The notes under the pieces are model-generated. The model was not told the DNA's origin. It was given only the letters and a program-made list of their open reading frames with translations, and searched no databases. A stretch of 64,000 nt of DNA from Lepidostoma basale (taxonomy: Eukaryota; Arthropoda; Insecta; Trichoptera; Lepidostomatidae). The position numbers were made by a program, and so were the translations under genes. The stretch spans positions 124,001 through 188,000 of the forward strand of contig JAHDVF020001023.1 of assembly GCA_022606425.2 (NCBI GenBank), read 5' to 3'. Each line of letters opens with the position of its first letter. The stretch's first letter is position 1. Shown one piece after another: positions 20,665 through 31,690 of the stretch.

Positions 20665-20912
20665 AATTATATCTTCTTCTTCTTCTCATTGTAGATCTTA
20701 CGATCTGTTTATGCAGGATATCAACTTTATTCCTGTGATGAAGATGACCAGCCTTCTCTCCATCTTTTGCGAATTTCTACATTGGGTATCCTATCTCTAA
20801 GGGTTCTCCCCACAATAGGTCGCAATGTTCTCATTGTTGCTACTCTTAAGAGATGTTTGGTTCTGACAGTGTCTGCTCTTGCTTCGATTCCGTATCTCAT
20901 TATGGTTTAATA
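20665..20912 (-). mobile_element. LINE-E 3' tail
   Basis: Minus-strand reading: MRYGIEARADTVRTKHLLRV, ATMRTLRPIVGRTLRDRIPN, VEIRKRWREGW, then a GAAGAAGAAGAA tail (plus-strand TTC run at 20673). This is the post-RT 'RTK..LR..EMR.LR.I.G.T..DR' block of an RTE-like element. Confidence 0.7.
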
Positions 20913-20934
20913 ATATAATATTAATAATTTATTG

Positions 20935-21128
20935 TTTCTTGAACAAATGAAATCAGTTTATTTTCTAAAAAGATATTACAAACAACAATTATAGTTTAAG
21001 GCATCTATTGAGAACAGGTATAACTTTAAATAAAAAGTAATACCAGGAACGCATGAGAGATGATTCGACATTAGGAATACAAAGTCAAGAGTATTTGTCT
21101 TCTGAATGTACTTTCACAATGATGTAAA
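20935..21128 (-). mobile_element. LINE-G 3' UTR fragment
   Basis: The complement matches the 3' end of the 46290-46740 copy: AATGTCGAATCATCTCTCAT, GTTCCTGGTATTA, then AAATAAACTGATTTCATT. Confidence 0.65.
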
Positions 21129-21139
21129 ACATCAAATAA

Positions 21140-21310
21140 ATAATTCATACGAATGAAAACGCATGTTTTCTTGAACTTTTATTATAATTTATGGGAATGA
21201 CATGTTTCGCCTTTCTAACATTTGATAATACCTGAGAAAGGCGAAATATGCCATTCCCAAAAACTCTATTTAAACTTCTAGAAAACATACGTTTTCATTC
21301 GTATTATAAT
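21140..21310. repeat. H1 palindromic repeat
   Basis: Arms GAATGAAAACGCATGTTTTC and its complement flank ATGGGAATGACATGTTTCGC, CTTTCTAACATTTGATAATA, CCTGAGAAAGGCGAAATATG, CCATTCCCA. The plus strand has a TTGATAA box, a CCT..AGG hairpin and GAAA, a weak hammerhead-like layout. Confidence 0.8.
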
Positions 21311-22365
21311 ACTATGAATAATAATAAAACATGAAAACTATACATTAATAAATTGGAAAAAAACAGTGTTTTAATACGTTATTTGGAATTTCACAGTGTT
21401 AACGACTTAAATTAATCAAAAATATAAAAAAAAAATATATTATTTTTATAAATACTCGTATACGAAATTTCAGTCATAAATACGTTATTTATTTTATTTA
21501 AAAAAAAATTCATCGTTATTTGTTTAAAAAAATAGGCGTTTGTGTATGTGTTTGCAAATAAACCAATGTTTACTTTAACAGTCATTGAAAATCGTCTGGT
21601 TTACGTTTTTAGCGGATCGATGGAGTTGATTGGGATTGAAGCGCCTAGCCAACATCCATGATTCTGGATCTGGGATGTTATTGTTTATGTTACTATCCAC
21701 AAAATTACTTCTAGTGGTCAACATTCGTAAATATTATTCGTTTTTCTGCTGTTATTTATTACACGTAGCTAAGAAGATTTCTTCGCGTCCGAAGGTTATT
21801 TATTTGGATTTATAATACAATACTTAGCAACATGCTCGGGAATAATTAGAACAGAATTGAGATGTATATGAATGTATATGTATATGAGATTATTATTTCA
21901 AAAGCAATATAATCATCACAATAATTTAGCAAAATTGCGACATTGTTTTGACGTATTCAATCAGGCAGTGAAATCAAAATTAAATTTAACCTGTATATTT
22001 ATTAATTTCAACTCTTGATTTGGATGGAAAGATAATGAGTAATCTGAATATCTTCTATAATATATTCGCCTTCACTTTGTGTTGTGGATTCATATTTGAA
22101 AAAATATAACTGCACTTAGTGTTTTTACAACACTTGATTACCCTTTTTACAAACATGTTACGGTTATGACACAACCTTTTATAATGTACAAAATATTAAC
22201 AATGTTAATATTTCAGTATACAAAACTTGAAAATTTTTAAATTTTGGAAATTGATAATTTTTTGTCATTTACGCAAAATGTCTGTGGAAAGTGTCGTAAA
22301 AATACTGAGTGCGTTACATTTATTCTACCTGAATAGCTTTTAAAAACAATGTACTGTGTAGAAAT
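21311..22365. other. Unassigned AT-rich sequence
   Basis: Nothing recognised. A short GC-neutral ORF at 21630 has no motif. Confidence 0.3.
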
Positions 22366-22367
22366 TT

Positions 22368-22490
22368 TTGTTTACACTGACGAAGGACGACTACCATCCG
22401 AAACCAGTATGTAAAAAGTACAAAAAAAAAGTTTTTCATATGTGAATCCACTGCATGAAGTGATGGCGAATATATAATAAAGTTAATTAT
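22368..22490 (+). repeat. H9 repeat with hammerhead-like core
   Basis: CACTGACGAAGGACGACTAC, CATCCGAAACCAGTATGTAA: CTGACGA box (22378), stem GGA/TCC, GAAA, CCAG, TA. A related motif is at 53325-53365, where the word after GAAA is CATG followed by TC. Confidence 0.45.
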
Positions 22491-22547
22491 TTCTTTCATA
22501 AAAAACATTACATATTAAATGCCGTTTTTATTAGAATATATAAATAT

Positions 22548-22806
22548 GACGACCTTCGTGGCCAAGTGGTAAGTGCATTGACTGCCACCCGGAAGGTTCC
22601 GGGTTCGATTCCCGGCGAGGGCAGTGTGATTGTCACACTGTCTTTGGTCTGGCGTAGAATTCACGTGACAATAAAATGGCGATATACTAGCTAGCTACCT
22701 ATCACATGTCACGAGAATCACTATGATAGTTATAATACCCTTTACATCGATTTGGCTGATGCTGTCATGAAGTAAAGAGAGATTCAACAAAATAATAATA
22801 ATAATA
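22548..22806 (+). mobile_element. SINE S1, tRNA-derived, full-length
   Basis: Starts GACGACCTTCGTGGCCAAGT (A-box region TGGCCAAGTGG), then B box GGTTCGATTCC at about 22600. The tRNA-unrelated body follows (GTGATTGTCACACTGTCTTT, GGCGTAGAATTCACGTGACA, CATCGATTTGGCTGATGCTG), ending in AATAATAATAATA. Other copies are at 32140 and 40578, with a fragment at 48865. Confidence 0.9.
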
Positions 22807-23528
22807 TAGAAAATATTACACAACCATGTATTTTTAATCAAAGTAAAATTTTGTGATTTAAAACATTACATCGAAATAATTCACACAGATATGGTAAAAA
22901 TCAATTCAAGAGTCAAATATTTCTGCCATCAGTGAAATAACCAGGTTTCAATTATAGATCGCCGTGAATTGTGTGAAATACCACACGCCTTAGTAAAAGT
23001 AGGTAACCCAAACATAACCAAATATTGCAAAAATACACTTACTTATAGGATATAAATAAATAAATAAAACGCTTTGTTATTAAATCGCAAAAGCAACAAC
23101 ACACAATAATCGCTTCAGCTTAAACATGTTTCTTGAGATCAATAAATCACATATAACAATACTAATTGTGTAATAAAAATCGCAGATTAGTGCCGAGGTT
23201 ATCAATAGGAAAAATAACAAAATATATTTTTTAAAACTTGTGTAACTTCTACATAATTCAAACGATACGTAAAAATTAGCACACAGTTAATAATAGAAAA
23301 CACAAAATTCAAAGAGTTGTCCCTGAAAGTTAAGGCTTTTTTTAAATCATAATGTTAGAATATTTAAGTTATGTTGATTTTACGACAGATCTATAAAAAA
23401 TGTATACACAAATACTGTTTTTATATGTATCACCCTTTATTTTTACGAGTCGCGATCGGGTGTCAAAGAAAATCAAAAATACTTGTTGATTTTGTTTAAC
23501 CTTTATTTTAAATTATTTTTGATGAATC
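22807..23528. other. Unassigned AT-rich sequence, bestrophin locus 3' side
   Basis: No feature recognised. I looked for further bestrophin exons here on the minus strand and saw none. Confidence 0.3.
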
Positions 23529-23529
23529 T

Positions 23530-23640
23530 TTAGTTGCGAAACAGCTGTAGCAACAATCTCAAAAAAATAAAATATATGTACTCGTATATACGTATAATAA
23601 CAGTGTTTCAAAAATAAAACATAAAATAAAAAAATCAGAA
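23530..23640 (+). repeat. H4 repeat fragment
   Basis: AGTTGCGAAACAGCTGTAGC, AACAATCTCAAAAAAATAAA matches the right arm of the 9352-9510 palindrome. CAGCTG is fully self-complementary in this copy. Confidence 0.55.
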
Positions 23641-23723
23641 ATATCTCATCAGCTGCTAATAACAAATAGAAGAACAAATCATGAATATAGAGGTTTATAC
23701 AAGGAAACTTAAAAATATCTCAC

Positions 23724-23895
23724 CGCCCCCGGAATGCCGGCGCTGATGAAGAGGGCCAACGTGTCGGGCCAAGGCAGCAGCCGGTATTGCTCCCACCATC
23801 TCTTGACTATGAGACTCACGTAGAACCCAAGGACGAAGGACATCGGAATACTCTCGCTTTGGGCGCCAAAGTATTGTCTGATTCTCTCGAATATC
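23724..23895 (-). CDS. Bestrophin exon (second pore/neck segment)
   Basis: A 172-bp exon on the minus strand. It completes an AGG codon and then encodes IFERIRQYFGAQSESIPMSF, VLGFYVSLIVKRWWEQYRLL and PWPDTLALFISAGIPGA. IPMSFVLGFYV and KRWW-QY--LPWPD are hallmarks of bestrophins, the pentameric calcium-activated chloride channels of plasma or internal membranes; the I, F, F of the pore 'neck' (IPMSFVLGF) are all present. Acceptor AG is at 23897-23896 after an ACTTTC tract; donor GTGAG is at 23723-23719. The phase fits the exon at 30388-30498 exactly (AG + G). An upstream AG at 23908-23907 would also stay open but breaks that phase. No stop or frameshift, so the gene looks functional. The following exon is not in view. 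Confidence 0.9.
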
Positions 23896-24020
23896 CTGAA
23901 AGTGTTCTGTAATTCAGTATATTATTTACACACATCACAAAACGCCAGATTAAATCAATTGACACGGCAGACATTTGGCATTTTTAAAACACAGATTATA
24001 TTACAATATAACAACAACAA

Positions 24021-24378
24021 CAACAACAAACCATCACGCCGTTTCCCCGTAGGGGTAGGTAGAGAGAATGGACCGCCACACTACTCTATCCTGGCATACC
24101 TTTATAGCATCCTCCATATTCATACAGCGAATCATACACGCACGTTGACACGTCTTCCGACTTCTAACATGACCAACCATTAAAATTTTAATAATTTTGT
24201 CATGCCATGTTTTCCTCTGTCTGCCTCGAATCCGTACTCCATTTACACCAATAACGTATACTTTCTTAATCATTCTTTCTCCATCCATGCGCTTCATATG
24301 TCCGAACCAACGCAGCGATCTTTTTTCGCAGCGAAAATTTATTTCTGAAAAAAAATTTGTTTTGAACATTAACATTTT
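24021..24378 (-). pseudogene. LINE-A 3' end inside bestrophin intron
   Basis: Open over about 113 codons on the minus strand: RSLRWFGHMKRMDGERMIKK, GVNGVRIRGRQRKTWHDKI, MVGHVRSRKTCQRACMIRCM, VVWRSILSTYPYGETA. The tail here is GTT repeats (plus-strand AACAAC at 24010-24027) instead of GTTA. The R to Q change in GRPRK suggests a divergent subfamily. 5' truncated at about 24345. Confidence 0.85.
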
Positions 24379-24634
24379 TTATGTGAATTAGATTTACCTC
24401 ATATTGTTTAGTTTTAATAAATTTTATGTTTAAACTTTCATCTATTTATTATAACAATAATATGAAAGAATTTAAATTTAATATGTAATTAATAATTAAT
24501 TTTGCCGAAAATTGTTTCTTGTTCCATTATTTGGTCTAGTTAGTTTTGAGTAATTTTATGTATTAAAAATGAGAGTCCTTTCACGATACTCCCATATTAA
24601 ATCTAATAATTTTTTTTTAAATATATCTTCTTTT

Positions 24635-24830
24635 TCGTGTCAAAGACAAGCTTGTTCCTTAGTGATGACCGTAAAAGCGGCCTTGTCTTTCCTTATCTTG
24701 AGGAGTAATGGCCTCCATGGTCTCTCTCTGGTGTTACGTGTACTATTAACTATAACACCCTGCGTCCTTGGAAACGAAACAAAGTCGGCTAAACCTTCCA
24801 CCACAATGGCAAAATGGCAAGAGAAAAGGA
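24635..24830 (+). repeat. Dispersed repeat R, copy 1
   Basis: AACTATAACACCCTGCGTCC, TTGGAAACGAAACAAAGTCG and AAACCTTCCACCACAATGGC recur at 34446-34560 (+) and 40915-41035 (-). The short overlapping ORFs on both strands are by-products. Probably a LINE UTR piece; unproven. Confidence 0.55.
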
Positions 24831-25114
24831 GATTAGATATCGGAGTATTATTTTGTTTGGCGTGTTTAGTGATGAAACGTATTGGCCACAGTAGACACGA
24901 GGTGTGAAATCTAACAAAATTTAACAAATTGAATCACATCACTCTTATTCGGATTAAATTAATTTTGGGAAAATGCAAAATTGCAAGGGCGTTAGTCTAA
25001 CTTTAAATCAGAATCAGAATGTCAAAATGTATAATATAAGCAATAAAAAAAATGGATTAAACTATTTAAAAAAAGGCGTTAACACTTTTGAAATCCACAC
25101 AATTTGGAACACTA

Positions 25115-25578
25115 ACTAATTCACACCGTCTTCCTTGAAGGGTTTGGCACAAATAATGGATCGTCACAGTGTTCTTTCCTGACATACCAATTTGGCTTCC
25201 TTTACATTTATACATCGTTTCATGCACACACGTCGATTCCTCCGACTCTTTACGTAAACGACATTCAATATTTGATGTATTTGATCGTGCCACGTTTTCC
25301 TCGGTCTTCCTCTATTTCTAGTTTCGTTTACATCGTTAACATGTGCTTTCTTTACCATTCTTACTTCATTTATTATTTTCATGTGTCCAAAGCATCTTAA
25401 TGATCCTTTCATATTTTGTTCGTAACACTTTCATTCGCACTGCATTCCCTTCTTATATTTTCATTCGACACGCTATCTACACAGATTTTCAACACATTCG
25501 TCTAAAAGTTCTCAATTCTACACCATTTATTCTACTTTCATTGTTATTTTGCCAGTTTCACGCTTCACTAACATTATA
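25115..25578 (-). pseudogene. LINE-A 3' end, frameshifted
   Basis: The minus strand has KGSLRCFGHMKIINEVRMVK, NETRNRGRPRKTWHDQIHQI, VCMKRCINVKEA and, in another frame, the end region. It continues upstream to RMC-type bases at 25495. The 3' GTTA tail is present as ACTAACTAATTC near 25111. Confidence 0.8.
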
Positions 25579-25946
25579 TAACTAGTAAATATTCATGGAA
25601 GTTAAGATTTTCTATCCTTAAAACTTGGTTCACTGTACAATCGTAATCAGTAAAAAGTTTAAACTTTTAACGTAAATGTTTTTTTCACATACGTTAAAAA
25701 ATTCAAAATTAATAATATTAAATTGTTCTCCTGATGTTTTTTTACACTTCTTTCAAACAACAATAATCAGAAAAACATTCTAAATAACACGTTTTCGGAC
25801 ATGCGCATCGAGTGGATTTCGAATTAATTTCGGAGAGAATCAAAGTATTGCTCTCTCGTTCTCTTGTATTCAAAATACTATCGTACTCTTTATTTATGGC
25901 ATCAAAGTTTTTGCCTTTGTATATTATGATATACTAATATGAAGAG
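25579..25946. other. Unassigned intronic sequence
   Basis: No feature recognised. Confidence 0.3.
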
Positions 25947-25950
25947 AATA

Positions 25951-26172
25951 AAGGCAGAAACATACTATTAACACGCCACGCCACCCGATGCCACGTGATG
26001 CGTGTTGAGTCGAATCAAATTGTATTGTTTTCTATGGACAGAATCACACTATGAACACCCGACGCGACGCCATGCGCGCACACGCCACCCGATCCAGACG
26101 AGCTAGATCGACGTGTTGCCGGTGGTGGGAGTAAACACGCCACGTCGCGTGTTAATAGTATGTTTCTGCCTT
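25951..26172 (+). mobile_element. GC-rich 222-bp TIR element, copy 1
   Basis: Ends AAGGCAGAAACATACTATTA and its exact complement; the TIR extends at least 26 bp to ACACGC. AATA flanks both sides (25947-25950, 26173-26176) and may be the target duplication. The interior is rich in CACGCCAC, CGATGC and CACGTGATGCGTG words, far more GC than the surroundings. No ORF of note. The superfamily is not identified. Confidence 0.85.
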
Positions 26173-26176
26173 AATA

Positions 26177-26606
26177 CAGTGTTTAAAATTCTCCTTCCGA
26201 AAAATCGTGAAAATGGAGAAAACAAATGGTTAGCCAAATGGCGTGTCTCGAACCTTTGCAACTCTGAAATAAGGTCAGATACAGAGTGTTTTACAAAACA
26301 ATGCCGAACGAGTGACATTATATTAGTCCGGGCGAGCAGCTGCCGAGCAGTTGTGCAAACTTTGCGGCAAACAAACAAACTGGCGCTCAAATAATATCTC
26401 CGCGGTACTCGAATTAATATTGTTCGCTAATAGACAACGCATCATTCGCTTTGCGCCAACACACACAAATAATAGTAAGGTTTCAGTGTGCCCCGCCATC
26501 AGTGACGCTAGGATTTAATGCATTTAACCCACTTAAGAGTATTAGAGAACAGTCACGTTCAAAAACTGAAATTGTATGAATACGTTCTTAATTTAAAATA
26601 GAAAAT
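26177..26606. other. Spacer between the two TIR elements
   Basis: About 430 bp of mixed composition. Overlapping ORFs of 93 and 95 codons on opposite strands (26103-26394) have no motif and extend into the TIR element. Nothing recognised. Confidence 0.35.
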
Positions 26607-26610
26607 TTTA

Positions 26611-26832
26611 AAGGCAGAAACATACTATTAACACGCGACGTGGCGTGTTTACTCCCACCTCCGGCAACACGTCGATCTAGCTCGTCTGGATCGGGTGGCG
26701 TGTGCGCGCATGGCGTCGCGTCGGGTGTTCATAGTGTGATTCTGTCCATAGAAAACAATACGATTGGATTCGACTCAACACGCATCACGTGGCATCGGGT
26801 GGCGTGGCGTGTTAATAGTATGTTTCTGCCTT
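26611..26832 (-). mobile_element. GC-rich 222-bp TIR element, copy 2
   Basis: Same length as copy 1 and in inverse orientation. I count about three differences over 222 bp. Flanks are TTTA and AAAT, so no clear target duplication. The apparent 64-codon ORF at 26640 lies inside the element and has no support. Confidence 0.85.
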
Positions 26833-26879
26833 AAATCTGTTGTTTTTATTTCAATAAATACTAATGAAATACAAGTTCT

Positions 26880-27155
26880 TATTCTTATTTCTGTGTCTTG
26901 TCAGGTCTCCCTAACGTTGAATCACCCTTGAGTTGGCCTCCCTGTCCTGGGCAGCTCAGTGATGACCTGGGGAAAAATATCCAGAGTGGTATCCCCTTGC
27001 CTTCTCTGGAGGATTTTCTGTCGGGGTTACCTTCCATTGGCTGGGTGTATCCAGTTTAATGGCGCTGGAAGCTCGCCATTCGTCGTCTCTCTATCTGCTA
27101 TGGCACTAAGTAATATGTGCCACATTGCCCGGGGTTCGCGGGGTCTTTAAATAGA
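26880..27155 (-). mobile_element. LINE-B-like 3' end, diverged
   Basis: The complement ends with GTTAGGGAGACCTGACAAGA (compare GGNGG-ACCTGACACGGCA in LINE-B) followed by AAATAAGAATAAG. The rest is GC-rich and repeatedly frameshifted. Family placement rests on the end only. Confidence 0.45.
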
Positions 27156-27299
27156 CCTCTCGTGGACGCTAGAGAGTTGGACTTGATAGTAGTGTTGCTG
27201 TTGTAAATGCAACATGGCGCCTTAAGACATTTTGTAGAGGCATAGTTTCCAACAAAACATACCCCATCGTAGCTATACTACCCTTAAACAATTTATTCT

Positions 27300-27440
27300 T
27301 TCTTTTTAGAATTAGTTTAATTTCTGCCTTAATTTCGACAGTGACCGGCTTCGCCAGTCCCGCTGACATCAACATCAACATCGACAGACTAGCCGACGTT
27401 CCAGCCTGATAAAACCTATAACTGTCGATCATACACAAAA
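27300..27440 (-). repeat. H5 repeat fragment
   Basis: The complement carries GTCAGCGGGACTGGCGAAGC, CGGTCACTGTCGAAATTAAG. The order matches the neighbouring H5 unit at 27555-27745. Confidence 0.6.
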
Positions 27441-27554
27441 GTGGAAGTATTTCTTAAAAAACATACGTTTGAAAATCGAATGATTATACTGAGATCTCTT
27501 GATGGATGTTCATTTTCAACAATTATTAAATAAAGCGATGTTTTCTAACTACTT

Positions 27555-27745
27555 CCACTTTTGCCTTTATTTCGGCATGGACTGGTTTCGCCGGGCTCAC
27601 CTGGCATCCACAGACTGGTGACACTGTTATAAACTGACTCCTTTGTATACATTGAGATCAGGGGTGATAAACATTATTCTATACAAAAATAATCCTTTAA
27701 TAATTATGTAAAATTTACTGAATTTAAATATTGGTATTAGAGTTA
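27555..27745 (-). repeat. H5 repeat unit
   Basis: The plus strand reads CCTTTATTTCGGCATGGACT, GGTTTCGCCGGGCTCACCTG, GACTGGTGACACTGTTATAA, ATCAGGGGTGATAAACATTA. The same arm is duplicated as a palindrome at 62885-63420. The minus strand holds GGCGAAACCAGTC. Confidence 0.7.
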
Positions 27746-28744
27746 TTTTATTATTATTTAAAATATACATTTATCCAGAGATTTTAGTAAAATCATTTGA
27801 TTATCTTGAACATCCTTGTTCTCGGATTTTGTCTTCTCGGAAGTAACAGCCCGGAAACTTTTCCTCCTCCATATATTAGAAATGTATTTGTCGGGTGTTG
27901 AGGTTGTATAATATATTGTTGGATGGTGACTTGGAGAATATCGTGGATTGAGCCTGATGTGTGGACCTAACTATCCGGATAGGAAGGAGTGTGTATGAGT
28001 CGGGGGTGGCCATGGTCAGGGGTTGATGCATCACATGAGATGATAAAATATACTTTATACAGTAAATCTGGAATTATCTTTATCATCACAATTGAGCATT
28101 ATTAAGCAAAGTATTTACAAGGCAAAATAAATGCTTTAGATGCTGAACGTTTCTTTTAATCAATAAGTGAATATTTTTTTATAAAACTTTTAAAATCTAT
28201 AAAAGTACAACGTTAAATGAACGATTTGCACTTGCTTGTATCAAAATTGAGATTATGCGTGTAATTCCAATATTTAAAGTTAGTTTCACAAAAAGACAAA
28301 AGAAATCAATTTTAAAAATATTGTACACAATATTTTTACATATGTACTAACACAAAATCAGAGGAACGCAATATGATCACAGCGAAGTATTGTTTTCATG
28401 AAATCATTAACTCTATTGGAAACAATCATAATATGAAAATAACAGATTCATAAAATTGCAAAACGCCAACCACAGTACAATATGCACAATAGTAATGTAA
28501 TGTTACGAAACTAACCAACAGCAGATCGCTTGATAACACGTACATGTATACTGAAAATATTGACTGTGTGATTTAAGTTTGCAACGTAAAATCACATACA
28601 ACAAAATGGGAGCAGAGTATATAATTTCTACCATTTTGTGTACAAATAAAATCTCTTATACCCTCCATACTCGTACAGACTTCTTATTAGGGAAACTTCT
28701 AAAGTAGAACTAATTTTACTTGAATACAACAAATACTATGATAA
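27746..28744. other. Unassigned AT-rich intronic sequence
   Basis: No repeat or exon recognised. Confidence 0.3.
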
Positions 28745-28897
28745 ACTTACTAACAAACCATCACGCCGTCTCCTCGAAGGGATGTGCAGCATAAAATGGA
28801 CTGCAGCACTTTTTTTTCTTGACATACTTCTTTCGATTCCTCAACATTCATACATCGTGTCATGCACGCATGTCGATTTCTCCGACTCCTCGCTTAG
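28745..28897 (-). mobile_element. LINE-A 3' tail fragment
   Basis: The complement of ACTAACAAACCATCACGCCG, TACATCGTGTCATGCACGCA, TGTCGATTTCTCCGACTCCT. Only about 150 bp. Confidence 0.75.
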
Positions 28898-29530
28898 CAA
28901 TATACTTTGATAGTATTAAAAAATATATGTTTTATTTTTTAAGTATCTCAATAATCTGTAATTGAACATTATTTTATTACAAACGTAAATTGTAATTTAC
29001 CATTACATATTTTAAATAACGGCATCGCTGTACTAATTAAATCCTACATGAAAATTGCAAACATTAAATTCAGTATATTAAATAAGATTATTTTTTTAAT
29101 AATACGATACAAAATCCATTTGTAAAATCTACTTCAATTTTACTATGAATAACGATTCTGAAGTACAACGTACATATGTCCCTAATATCTCCAACATAGT
29201 AACCACGATATCAGCGAGATACAATATGCAAAGCGAAATGCTGAAATGCTATTAATTTTTTTTTACTGATAAATGAGACAACATAAGTTATAAATGAAAT
29301 ATAATAGATTTTTAAGGAAAATAAAAGCAATTGAATTCATAAAGAATTCTATATATACATGGACAAACATTTCGGCTAATATTAGGAACTATTTTCTCTC
29401 TTATATTGCATAATTCAAAAAAGCAATATGCCTGTAGTATTTATTATACAAACAATTATACAAACAACTATCATTAATCTATTTAAATGGTGTATAATTT
29501 TTTTTTCATAATTCAGAAAAGCAGTATGCA
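28898..29530. other. Unassigned AT-rich intronic sequence
   Basis: No feature recognised. Confidence 0.3.
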
Positions 29531-29531
29531 T

Positions 29532-30195
29532 CAGTGGCGTGCCTAGGGTCAACAAGTAAAGCAAGTCCGTCCGCCTTTTTGTGTTATAATATTAGATAGA
29601 GTGTCACGACAATGTATTTTTCTCGATTAAAAGAGTTTTATCTTTCTAAATTAATTTTGAAAATTATTTGATTTTTATTTCCATTTTAGGTGTATTTTAA
29701 ATGTATACAAAAAATAAGTTACTGGGTCATCAGACTCATGTTCATGTATAATATAATAATGTATTTACAATAGAAATAAGCTGTAAATAGACAATAATAA
29801 TAAATTTGTTAACACCAAAACACGAATTATAAATCTTATCGTTACATTTCTGCACATAACGTAAATCACAGATAGCATTCTGACAATAGAAATGAAGTTC
29901 GTGATACACCAAATAGTAACATACTTCAGAGTGATATAGCTCGGCTTCAAATCCTTACCAATTTTTTTTTAAATATCTTCTGGTATATATGCACCTAGCT
30001 ATATGATTACAAGCCAAAAATACATAAGTGCGACAAATACCCTTTTACATTTTGCAAGCCCAATATGAAGCCAATCGAAAACATGAAACGAAACATGTGG
30101 ACTTAGACGGCTCAAACGCGCAAAAAAGCATCTTTATATTTTAGATTTTTAAAGGCAAGCCCGGCTTTTCGGCTTGTATGAAAGTACCGCCACTG
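29532..30195. mobile_element. Non-autonomous hAT-like element, 664 bp
   Basis: Left end CAGTGGCGTGCCTAGGGTC; right end GTACCGCCACTG. Flanking 8-mers GTATGCAT and ATATGCAT agree at 7 of 8 positions, as expected for an aged hAT target duplication. The inner right end GGCAAGCCCGGCTTTTCGGC resembles the 4162-4941 element, so the two are relatives. No transposase ORF. Confidence 0.75.
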
Positions 30196-30387
30196 ATATG
30201 CATATATGATATGCACTATCATTAATCTACTTAAGTGGTGTATAATATTTTTTTCGTGAGATATAACTCTTGTATAATTGATTATAAGGAAAACTTAAAT
30301 GAATGATTATCCAATATATCAAATGAGAAACAGTTTTTTTTAATAGAATTTCTTTTAACATGAGAAATTATAATGAGGAACATTTAC

Positions 30388-30498
30388 CTTTGTTGGTTTT
30401 CATTTAGGGCATATCTGTACACAATATTGATTGTGTAATATAATGCTAGGTATGCTAAAAGTTCCCGCCACACCAGTTTATAGACACTTCCGCGCCAT
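30388..30498 (-). CDS. Bestrophin exon (first transmembrane region)
   Basis: A 111-bp exon: one base completes the previous codon, then 36 codons WRGSVYKLVWRELLAYLALY, YTINIVYRYALNENQQ, then AG which joins G of the next exon to give R. The acceptor is TTTCTTGCAG (AG at 30500-30499), the donor GTAAAT (30387-30382). RW(R/K)GS-YKL-W--L is the conserved N-terminal signature of bestrophins, followed by the first membrane helix. Spacing, phase and lack of stops all support a live gene read toward lower coordinates. The preceding exon (initiator Met and roughly 30 residues, by family norm) should lie above 30498; I could not find it in the window. Confidence 0.9.
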
Positions 30499-30500
30499 CT

Positions 30501-31264
30501 GCAAGAAAAACAAACAATAAATAAATGAAAAGGAAATGACAAAAATCAATAAGTCAGGTTACAATGGGCAACGATGAATTGACGGAAGCAGTTCCAAATT
30601 GCAAATTAACATTAACTAATGTGATTGGAAACAATTACTTTTTATATTTTCGTATGAAGGACTTAATTTGTGGTGTGACGTTATTTAAGATAAATGGATT
30701 GTTCTGGAGAAATCGTGTTTGGAGGGCAGACCCCATTTAAGTTGGGAAATGGTAAAGAAAAAATAAGATCTTACTTATGATAATTTAAATCATTTATCTA
30801 ATTTGTTTTAATACAACTTTTTTTTACCAACAGATTTTACTGGCACATCAGGATTACAAAACAGCAAATAAAGAGGTGGGTAATCAAATAAGATGGTTTT
30901 AAGATAATCGAATGATTTTACTGAAATATGTATGGAAACCGGTGAGTTTTAAATGACCGACACGTGTAAGTTGTGCCTCCGCGTGTGTTATTACTAAAAT
31001 AATAAGGACACAACAAAAAGTCAGGCAACTTTCGAAAAATGATAATACCGTTCTTAAGAAGTGAATGGATTCACTTCTTTCAACTGCTTTGAGCTCGTAT
31101 ACATAACTCGAATGTTCTGAGTAGCATAGATGAATTTTTCCTTACTAAATTTTCTTCGTCAGTAACAATACAGATTTTTTTAATTGCCAAGGTGCAGAAC
31201 CAACCCGCCAAAGTTTATGACTTTGGGTAGAGCAATATCTTTCCTTGAGGATCGACATATTGTG
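30501..31264. other. Unassigned sequence upstream of bestrophin exon
   Basis: Presumably first-intron sequence. No exon, repeat or promoter identified. Confidence 0.3.
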
Positions 31265-31265
31265 T

Positions 31266-31690
31266 GATCAAATCAAATCAAATCAGTTTATTTCATCAAT
31301 AGACATTACAAAATTAATTTTTAAGGCATCAATTGAGTACAGGTAAAATAATATATTGTGTATAGTATACTACCAGAAACGCATGAGAGATAATTCGACA
31401 TTAGGAAGACAGGATACTCTCCAGCATTAAGAGTATTTGCCTTTTGAAGGTACTTTCACTAATATGAAAGACGTCGTTCTCCGAGGAGACCGCGTTCAGC
31501 AGATTAATTGCTCTTCACACCGGTGTCACCAGAGGCAGGTGGGTTTTTTGCGCCCGGTATGTAAAACAATCTATCAGGGACAAAAAGCCGAACACCCTCG
31601 AGCACGCCCGAGTTCTCGAAATACGTATATCGCCTGAGTAAGAGAGTTGCCACAGAGATCACTTCTATCTAGTTTATGATTTTTTTTTAT
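31266..31690 (-). pseudogene. LINE-G C-terminal end and 3' UTR
   Basis: The minus strand aligns with the 46290-46740 copy: RLFLSLIDCFTYRAQKTHLP-like (from RLFYLPxCRTNLP), LLNAVSSENDVFHISESTFK and KRQILLMLESILSS, followed by a UTR with CTATTGATGAAATAAACTGA. Frameshifts around 31560. Confidence 0.65.

Larger units (their letters stand above)
23896..30387 (-). other. Bestrophin intron, 6.5 kb, repeat-filled
   Basis: Defined by donor GTAAAT (30387-30382, minus) and the acceptor at 23897-23896. It holds LINE-A copies, the GC-rich TIR pair, H5 units and a hAT element. Confidence 0.75.

Noticed and set aside
22548..22640. tRNA gene-like A and B boxes
   Set aside because: No acceptor stem closure and the same boxes head a 250-bp repeat found three times; it is SINE S1.
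23895..23908. Alternative acceptor at 23908-23907 extending the bestrophin exon by NTF
   Set aside because: It breaks phase with the exon at 30388, whereas the acceptor at 23897-23896 restores R and the reading frame.
26640..26834. 64-codon ORF and the overlapping ORFs at 26103-26394
   Set aside because: They lie in or beside a 222-bp TIR element; codon runs follow the repeat, not a protein.
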